DNA of 64,000 nucleotides. It comes from Phanerodontia chrysosporium. Taxonomy: Eukaryota; Basidiomycota; Agaricomycetes; Polyporales; Phanerochaetaceae. Where the stretch lies: positions 682,001-746,000 of the forward strand of contig MJGA01000008.1 of the NCBI GenBank assembly GCA_001910725.1, given 5' to 3'. This document shows positions 57,425 to 64,000 of this stretch, piece after piece (positions within the stretch are counted from its first letter, which is position 1; each line of letters opens with the position of its first letter). A model generated the notes under the pieces. That model was not told the DNA's origin and did no database searches. It saw nothing but the letters and a program-made list of their open reading frames with translations. A program made the translations under genes and the position numbers.

Positions 57425-57750
57425 CTTGCAAAGTGATTTCGCTGGGGAGATGGCGTGAGAACACACGGCATTCTAGTCGCTTCTGGAGCTTACAACTCAA
57501 ATATGCCCCCTGCCTGAGCTTGAAAGTGTGGTTCGAAGGAAGCAAAGAGGAGCACAAGGCTTATATGCTTCCTGTGTGTGCTGAAGACGTCGTGTCGACG
57601 TCATGCCGTGAAGTGGGCGCGCCGGAGGTCGGGTGTGCAGTCGTCGGTACTCGCTGTTCGACCATTATCGCGAGTGAACGGTCACGGAAAGACGAGCACG
57701 AGCAAGCTAGACTCCGCCCGTCGAGACAAGACCCAAAACCAGAGCGAGCA
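57425..57750. other. Promoter region of the NmrA-like gene and flank of the tandem repeat
   Basis: About 325 bp. AAGGCTTATATGCTTC (57558-57573) contains a TATA-like site on the side facing the NmrA-like gene. No coding signal was recognised. Confidence 0.4.
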
Positions 57751-58264
57751 AGTGGGGCTGAACCGCGCGGGATTCACAGTCCAAAGGGGTGCTTACCTAA
57801 TTTTGCCCCGCGAGGCGCCAGAGGCGTGACCCGAGCTGGCCGACCGAACGGGGGGCGGGTGCAGACGGCTGGCCGGAGGCCGCGGCGGTCGAAGCGCCCG
57901 CACGAAAAGCGTCCGCGAGGCTCCACCACCGATCGCGACGCGACGGAAGGGACGCGCTGAGGCAGGCGGCGGCGAGGGAGCGCGAGGAGGATGGGCGACG
58001 AGGAGAGGAGGTGGTGGTGCGGGCTCGAGGAGCGAGGCAGCCGTCAGGCTCGCCCGAGGTGGGGCGCCTGACTCCCAAATCTGGCCAACAATCAGCCTCG
58101 AGGCCCGGGAAGCGTCGCTCGGCTTTCGCCGCGCGACGAGGCCGTAAACGCGCTGGCAGGACTGTGAATCTTGCGACACGCAGCTAGCTGCGTCGTGCAC
58201 CTCTTCACCTATGCCCCTCCGCGAGACTGCCCGCGCCCCCCAGACCAGCCCGCAGATTCACAGT
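57751..58264. repeat. 514-bp tandem duplication, unit 1
   Basis: It begins AGTGGGGCTGAACCG and ends GATTCACAGT; unit 2 starts immediately after. The two units are the same length and appear identical throughout, since every ORF in one is repeated exactly in the other. Internally it carries GATTCACAGT at 57771 and 58255 and its reverse complement ACTGTGAATC at 58161. It is very GC-rich. The 135-aa minus-strand ORF inside is Pro/Ala/Ser/Arg-rich and probably not coding. Confidence 0.95.
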
Positions 58265-58778
58265 AGTGGGGCTGAACCGCGCGGGATTCACAGTCCAAAG
58301 GGGTGCTTACCTAATTTTGCCCCGCGAGGCGCCAGAGGCGTGACCCGAGCTGGCCGACCGAACGGGGGGCGGGTGCAGACGGCTGGCCGGAGGCCGCGGC
58401 GGTCGAAGCGCCCGCACGAAAAGCGTCCGCGAGGCTCCACCACCGATCGCGACGCGACGGAAGGGACGCGCTGAGGCAGGCGGCGGCGAGGGAGCGCGAG
58501 GAGGATGGGCGACGAGGAGAGGAGGTGGTGGTGCGGGCTCGAGGAGCGAGGCAGCCGTCAGGCTCGCCCGAGGTGGGGCGCCTGACTCCCAAATCTGGCC
58601 AACAATCAGCCTCGAGGCCCGGGAAGCGTCGCTCGGCTTTCGCCGCGCGACGAGGCCGTAAACGCGCTGGCAGGACTGTGAATCTTGCGACACGCAGCTA
58701 GCTGCGTCGTGCACCTCTTCACCTATGCCCCTCCGCGAGACTGCCCGCGCCCCCCAGACCAGCCCGCAGATTCACAGT
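58265..58778. repeat. 514-bp tandem duplication, unit 2
   Basis: Exact copy of unit 1, offset 514 bp. GATTCACAGT is at 58285 and 58769 and ACTGTGAATC at 58675. It is followed by CTCGGGTTTACAGTCCC, a looser relative of the motif. It lies 363 bp upstream of the XPG-like nuclease ATG. Confidence 0.95.
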
Positions 58779-59141
58779 CTCGGGTTTACAGTCCCAGCGG
58801 GTCAATGCGGCTCTCAGGGCCCTACATAACCTCTGCCACCTCTCTCACCTCTGCCACCTCCACCTCCATCTCGGCGTCCACCCTCAGCCCTCTCTACCCG
58901 CTTACCTTGGGCATCTCGGTATCGCACAGGCCCTTTCAGCCGCCTCCCCTCATGGACGCACTGCAAGGACGACGTGTCAAGGCTCCAACAGCTCCGAGGG
59001 CCCCTGTACCCTCCTGGAGCGGCGGCTGACAGAGGCTCGTCACCGGACCCGGCCCCCCAAGTGCGCGTCGCGTCAGCCAGCCACCGCCCCCGCCCTTCCT
59101 CTTGCCATCTCCCACACAAGTTCGCTGGACAGACAGTCACG

Positions 59142-61011
59142 ATGGGCATCAAGGGTCTCTGGAAGGTGAGCGTGCCCTCCTGCTGTGTTTGAGAAGGTGC
59201 CCGACTAAACGGCTCACCTGTTGCGGTTGTGGACGCAGATGCTGAAGCCGGCTGAAGAAGAACACTCGCTCTCGGCCCTTGCCCTCGAGCGCGCAGGCAT
59301 CGGGGAGGCCGACGGAGTCCGTGGCTTTGTGGTCGGCATCGACGCCCACCTCTGGATCACGACCATCGCCCGCGCGCACTCCAGTACCTCAGCGCTGAAG
59401 GGCCTGAACCCTGAGCTCGCCACCGTCTTCTACCGCCTTGCTCGTCTCGCAGCCAACCCGGTGTCGGCTGTACTTGTCTTTGATGGCCCGGCTCGCCCTG
59501 GGATCAAGCGCAAGCAGACAGTGGTCGCAACGGAGTACGCAATCATTGCACATGCAAAGGCCTTCGCAGAAGCCTTCGGCTTCGTTGTGCACACGGTGAG
59601 TCCTGCTTCTAGTCGGGTGGCCTCGGACTGTCCTGACAACGGCTGGCTGGACATGTCAGGCACCAGGTGAAGCTGAAGCTGAGCTGGCGGCAATGAACGC
59701 GGCTGGCACCGTTGACGCCATTCTGTCAGACGACAGTGACACGTTCGCCTTCGGCGGGCGGGTGGTAATCCGAAGGTGAGCAATCTTATCCTGTGCACAG
59801 ACTTCGTGACGACTGATGCATCATTGTGGCGACTGCTAGCTGGAACGTCAAGAACGACAAGGATGTGGTGCACCTCTACGCGGCTGCTACCATTGCACAC
59901 CACGCTGACACCGCCCTCACTCGTGAGGGCATAATCCTCGTCGCCGTACTCAGCGGTGGAGACTACTCACCGGTACGTGCAGCCTATGTCAGCGCATGGA
60001 CTCGGTGCTCAAATCATATGTGTGCAGGGTCTACCTGGGTGCGGAGTACAGACCGCACATGGGCTCGCGCGCTATGGCCTCGGAGAGGCCCTCGTTGAGT
60101 CGTGCAAGCTCGATGGCGAGATGCAAGACCGTGCTCTCGACTGTTGGCGCGAGCAGGTGCGAACGTGCCTGCGCACTGACCCACAGCAGCACGTCGGCCG
60201 ACGTCAGCCTGCTCTCGCCAGAGGCCTGCCCGACACCTTCCCAGACGTGGAGGTTGTCCGATTGTACACTCGGCCCTTGGTCTCGTCGCATCCTCTCCCG
60301 ATCTCGCTCTCGTTCGACAAACGCCCACCAGCTATTGACGTCGCTGCCCTTTCGCGGCTGTGTGAGCGTCACTTCAATTGGACAAAACGCGAGGACCTCC
60401 TGAGGAAATTTGTGCGGCATATCTGGCCTGCGGTCGCTCTGCGCAGGGTGATCTGCGACATCCAGCAGAGGCAGACACTTGGCTCCGCCTCGTTGCCAAC
60501 TGACACCACGGTGAGCACCTTTGACCGCTATTATACACTGTAGCAGCAAATGTTAATGACTTTCCAGACATTCTCGTACTCTATTGAGCCGGCAACAACA
60601 TCTGCTGACCGGAAGAAGGACCTGCGAAAGGTCAAGTTAGCGACAGCGCCACTGATTGACCTCGCGCTCCGATCCCTGGTGTACACACATGGAGGACCTC
60701 AAGCAGCTGGCGTAGTAGATGCTGCAGACGATGCTGTAGTGGTACGGCTGCCCGGGCGGATCGTCCGCTTGCTTGACGCGAGGACTCCGATAACACCAGT
60801 TGCGGGTCCTTCCCGCAGTCGACGATCACCATCCACGGCGTCGACCACGTTGACGGTGGTGCACCGCCAGTCGGCGGCGTCAGTCCCACATGACCCGCAA
60901 CCAGATACACCACTGCGAGAAGGTAGTATCATTGACCTGACCGCTGTTTCACCACTAATTGTTCCCGCTGAACTGGTGGATGAAGTCATTGACTTGACAC
61001 ATGTAATGTAG
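59142..61011 (+). CDS. XPG/Rad2-family structure-specific nuclease (PIN-like), with SUMO-interaction-like tail
   Basis: A FEN1/GEN1-superfamily nuclease. Exons: 59142-59165, 59239-59595, 59660-59775, 59840-59972, 60028-60510, 60568-61011. The N-terminus MGIKGLWK is the family's mature start. The N-block has GIDAHLWI and VFDGPARPGIKRK. The I-block has APGEAEAELAAMN and ILSDDSDTFAFGG, holding the metal-binding acidic residues. The helix-two-turn-helix starts GGDYSPGLPGCGVQTAHGLA. The rest is less conserved and there is no chromodomain like that of GEN1. The last 30 residues contain two SUMO-interaction-type cores, SIIDLTAVSPL and EVIDLTHVM. It is convergent with the tyrosine recombinase gene, 26 bp between stops. 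Confidence 0.88.
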
Positions 61012-61037
61012 ATATATAAGACATGTCAACTAGTTAG

Positions 61038-62845
61038 CTATGCACACGGGCATGTTCTGCCGCAATGAACACATAGATCAACCTGTGGGCGATCTGGATT
61101 GAAGAAGTCCTCCCGCCTCTCAAGGGCATTGTCAGTCCATGAAAGCAGATATTTGAACAGCGTGGCAGGGTTGTCAAAATTCGGAGACCACCCTGCCCAA
61201 TCGCAGATGCGGCGGAATGACCACCGTCGAACAACAGCCAGCCATTGGCAGCCACCGCGCCGGAAAGAGTGAGTGCCATAGTACCTCGGATCAATGTTGA
61301 TGTCGAGAAGGTTATTGCGAAAGCACTCCAAGAATGCTCCGCTGCGCTGTATAGCATGAACAGCATCATGAGCATACGCGCAACTTGTGAGATACAGGCG
61401 TGACCACTCACCATCGCATTCTTTCCATCTGATGAAATTGAGTCCAACCCCACACGAGGTCGGAAGACGTAGCCAGAGAGCGGCATGCCAAGGTTCTTCA
61501 TGGTGTTTGCCCAGGCAGCAAATGCCCGGATCGGACAAAGCCACGGACGCTCATTGTCAGAGTACAGGAAGAAGGGTGCAATTCCTGTGCATTGCGCCAT
61601 GCGGATCAGCTTCTCGAATAGGTGAAGTTGAGCGCGAGACGTACCGCCTGTCTGATGAGTCTTGCGAAAGGGCAGACAAACCTCGAGGCACCAAACACCA
61701 TCTCGGACCTTGGTCAGCTTTAAATCGGACCATTGGATATGAAGGGCCTCGTCGTAGCGCAACAGACACAAGAAAGCAATGATATAAAGGAATGAGAGCA
61801 TGATGCGGATGTTGCGGCCTGCCCAGTGCGCCGGGTCGGTGTCTTTGCGTGCTTTCTGACCAAACTCGGCCTCCGGAAAGTTCTTATTGAATGCGGACAG
61901 GGTCTTCATGACGCTCTCCTCCATCGCCCGTGCACTCGTGACAATCTCACCTGCTTTGGTCTATGACAGCGTGCGAGAGCACAGGATGTGAGTGTTCTCA
62001 TCATATCACAGTTGAGAAATATCTGATGCACCTTTTTACGACGCAAGCTGATCATGTATTGGCTTACCGTCGTCGATAGTGATGGGTTACCAAGGTAGAG
62101 GCCCGGGTTCACTTGACTCTCCGTCCACGGAGTCATCCCGAGACCCAACTCGCGTGCGAAATGGTGGGTCATTGCCGCCCGCATCTTCTGCGCATGGGAG
62201 TATGTTGCTGCTGGGTCCTTAAGCGGTTTCTTCTTGCTTGTGTAGATATCAACATCGTCGCATCTGTAATGAGTCATGTCAGCATGTTGGTGGTTGTGTT
62301 GCCACACACAGCAGTCCGATGCCGCACTTATCCATGATCCAGATCGCGATATATTCGGGGGTTTGCTCAGAGAGGTGCTTCGGGTCTAATTCCTGGCTTT
62401 CCTTCAGAAAGCCATTCGAGACACAGAACCTGATGAAAGATTTGTATTGCCTGAATATCGGACTGGAGATGAGTAGTCAAATGTCATTGGCAGAGGAGAC
62501 AAACCGTTTGTAATCGTTGAGCGTCCGCAGCGTGATAACATTCTGAGACGCCTGCTTCACGGCTTGACGCACTGCCTCCGAGGTCAATCTTGCAGAGCCC
62601 GGTTCGCCTGGCTCATCTCTGTTATATGCCACCCCCCCGTTAGCAGACTGTACAGACAGACGACTTGACACGCACATCTCATCCACAACCTCGTCTCCCG
62701 CCTCCTCCGCGAATAATGCTGTCTCATATGACTCGCCTTCCTCTTCTCCGTCGTCCACTGCCGCAGCAACGGAAACTGTCGACTTCGCCTCAAGCAAGGC
62801 CTCTGCAGCACCTGTGGGAAGCAGAACTGGCTGAAGCAGCGGCAT
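61038..62845 (-). CDS. Tyrosine recombinase / DNA breaking-rejoining enzyme (Crypton-like)
   Basis: 517 aa in five exons: 62505-62845, 62328-62450, 62032-62263, 61412-61960, 61038-61346, all GT-AG with 54-71-nt introns and no frame damage. An acidic N-terminal region is followed by a helical core-binding-like domain (IRFCVSNGFLKESQELDPKH, AAMTHHFARELGLG). The catalytic domain shows the first Arg in LLRYDEALHIQW, a Lys in LPFRKTHQTGG at the beta-hairpin position, the H-x-x-R box in GTHSFRRGGCQW, a Trp in DWAGWSPN (His/Trp box) and the nucleophile Tyr candidate in LFKYLLSW. It ends with a Cys-rich LCVHCGRTCPCA. It matches multi-copy Agaricomycete recombinase-like proteins as I remember them. 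Whether it moves DNA is unknown. Confidence 0.82.
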
Positions 62846-63064
62846 TATACTAGTAGCCGAGATGAGCAGCGGTGAATCTCAGGGTGGGCGGCGGTGGGTG
62901 AGCCCGCCCAATTTATACTTGCGCTTGAGCTGGACGGTTTGCTTCCGCACCCCGTGCTCTCGCCACGGGTGTCTGACACAGGCCTGACACCGTGCATTGG
63001 TCAACTGTCATCAACGCTCAGCCTACTGCACAACTACACACCGTCAACTGCATAATAGTACCGT
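62846..63064. promoter_or_regulatory. Divergent promoter between tyrosine recombinase and SAP gene
   Basis: 219 bp separate the two start codons. AATTTATACTTG (62910-62921) is a TATA-like site. Such a short shared promoter suggests the two genes are expressed together. Confidence 0.5.
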
Positions 63065-64000
63065 ATGACCTCAACTAATATCGCCTCTGACAGCGAGTAC
63101 CTCAACCTGCCAGTTGCCGGGCAAGTACTGCAAGAGGGTGACGAAATCCAAACCTATAAGTACACCATGTAAGTGTCCTAACCATGTATACCTCGGGATG
63201 TCACTTATTTCGCAACGCAGAAACAAAGCCGTGACGATCGCAAAGCTGAAGGTGGTACTTGCATCATACGGCCAGCCGGTTAGCGGGAATCGTGGGCAGT
63301 TAATACAACGGCTGCGGGATTTTGCTGCGGATAGGGACTCATGGGTATCGTAAGTATTCTGTTTGCCTGGGATCAATCTGTCGAATACTCACTGTAGGAT
63401 TCTCCATCGCATTTTTAGACTCTTTTGGGGCGAACGCAAGCGCAAGCGAGGTCAGACGTCTGGCACCCGCACACAGACCCTCCGCTCTACGAAACGCATT
63501 GCCAGCATGTTCAGGAGAGCCGCTGAAGACGAGCCAGCTGAATACCTGTACCGCCACGGGCATGATAGCCAGCCTATGGGAGTAATGTCGGCAGCCGAGG
63601 CCAGTAACCTATATGCCATGGTGAGCATGCTGAGAATGTCCTCCAGGTGGTGAATTACTTACCAAGACATGGTACAGGTTGACGAAATCCTTGCGCAAGA
63701 CGGCAGCACGGCTACGTCGAGTTTGGAAGCCACGATACCTGCCATGAATAGAGAGCACGAGCAGCCAGACTCAGAGCAAGTCTCCCGTGTGCCCGCTGCG
63801 CCGCTTGAGCCTGTCACTGGCCGACAGGCAGATCTGAGTGCGGCGACGGTGGTGCCTGAACTTGCGCACCTGCACGAGCATACTAGCCGCGGTGCTAGCG
63901 CATTGACATACACGGTACGTCCACTTCCATCAGTGCAATCCGGCAACTGGCAAAGAGAAAAGAAAAAACTCACCGTCCTCGATAGGACGTGCTTGGACGC
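63065..64000 (+). CDS. SAP-domain protein (3' end outside window)
   Basis: It starts at 63065 (MTSTNIASDSEYLNLPVAGQ). After a short intron a SAP-like DNA-binding helix-turn-helix appears: AVTIAKLKVVLASYGQPVSG followed by NRGQLIQRLRDF, i.e. the L-K-x2-L...G....G.R..L..RL pattern. The next exon is basic (WGERKRKRGQTSGTRTQTLR), then EEILAQDG-like and acidic, Pro/Ala/Glu-rich sequence runs to a donor near 63915. At least four exons are present and the gene leaves the window. It is probably a nuclear DNA-binding protein and is divergently paired with the tyrosine recombinase. Confidence 0.65.

Noticed and set aside
57793..58200. 135-aa minus-strand ORF in each 514-bp unit
   Set aside because: Low-complexity Pro/Ala/Ser/Arg composition typical of GC-rich non-coding DNA, with open frames on both strands; duplication explains why it appears twice.
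61038..62845. Calling the recombinase a Starship captain (DUF3435)
   Set aside because: It has tyrosine-recombinase residues, but I see no specific DUF3435 signature, and the host looks basidiomycete; the broader term Crypton-like is safer.

Overview
The window is nuclear DNA from a filamentous basidiomycete, most likely an Agaricomycete. Genes are dense and cut by many 50-65 nt GT-AG introns. There is a FunK1-type fungal kinase, a fungal Lys2-type aminoadipate reductase, a HAM1-like lipid-binding-domain protein and a cAMP-receptor-like GPCR. Two copies of a chromodomain Ty3/Gypsy retrotransposon are present.

Layout. 1-6604 (-): left-truncated retrotransposon copy A. 6605-31412: host segment with SEH1 nucleoporin (+), a GPCR (+), a small ORF (-), a zinc alcohol dehydrogenase (-), a ~2.1 kb degenerate element with imperfect terminal inverted repeats (14016-16093), a 3-beta-HSD-like enzyme (-), a KHDC4-like KH protein (-), a mitochondrial DEAD-box helicase (+), CTP synthase (-), LYS2 (-), and the 5' exons of a small secreted Cys-rich protein. 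31413-40002 (+): full-length retrotransposon copy B, with identical 532-bp LTRs and a CTTTC target duplication, sitting inside the last intron of that secreted-protein gene. 40003-57424: rest of that gene, FunK1 kinase (+), DUS3 (+), weak ORFs, HMG-CoA lyase (-) and enoyl-CoA hydratase (+) sharing a promoter, HAM1-like protein (-), NmrA-like reductase (-). 57751-58778: exact 514-bp tandem duplication. 59142-64000: a compact trio of XPG/Rad2-family nuclease (+), tyrosine recombinase (-) and SAP-domain protein (+, runs off the window).

The retrotransposon has several unusual parts: an 11-nt self-priming match between the predicted transcript start and the primer-binding site (Tf1/Sushi style), a 261-aa ORF of unknown function ahead of gag, a -1 gag/pol relation with a hairpin exactly at the gag stop, a chromodomain, a dUTPase domain fused to the Pol C-terminus, and a short motif (ACCTGTAA) recurring in the leader and at every ORF boundary. 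The A and B copies face each other in inverted orientation about 25 kb apart.

The most promising candidate for an undescribed system is the nuclease - tyrosine recombinase - SAP trio at the right end. It is tightly packed, and upstream of it lie a fresh tandem duplication and a repeated GATTCACAGT motif in both orientations.

Caution on sequence quality: at least six conserved housekeeping genes each need one to three single-base insertions, mostly in short C/G runs, to restore frame. This looks like residual long-read indel error, so apparent frameshifts here should not be taken as pseudogenes without checking. Gene models are hand-made from splice signals and protein-family memory; no alignments were run.
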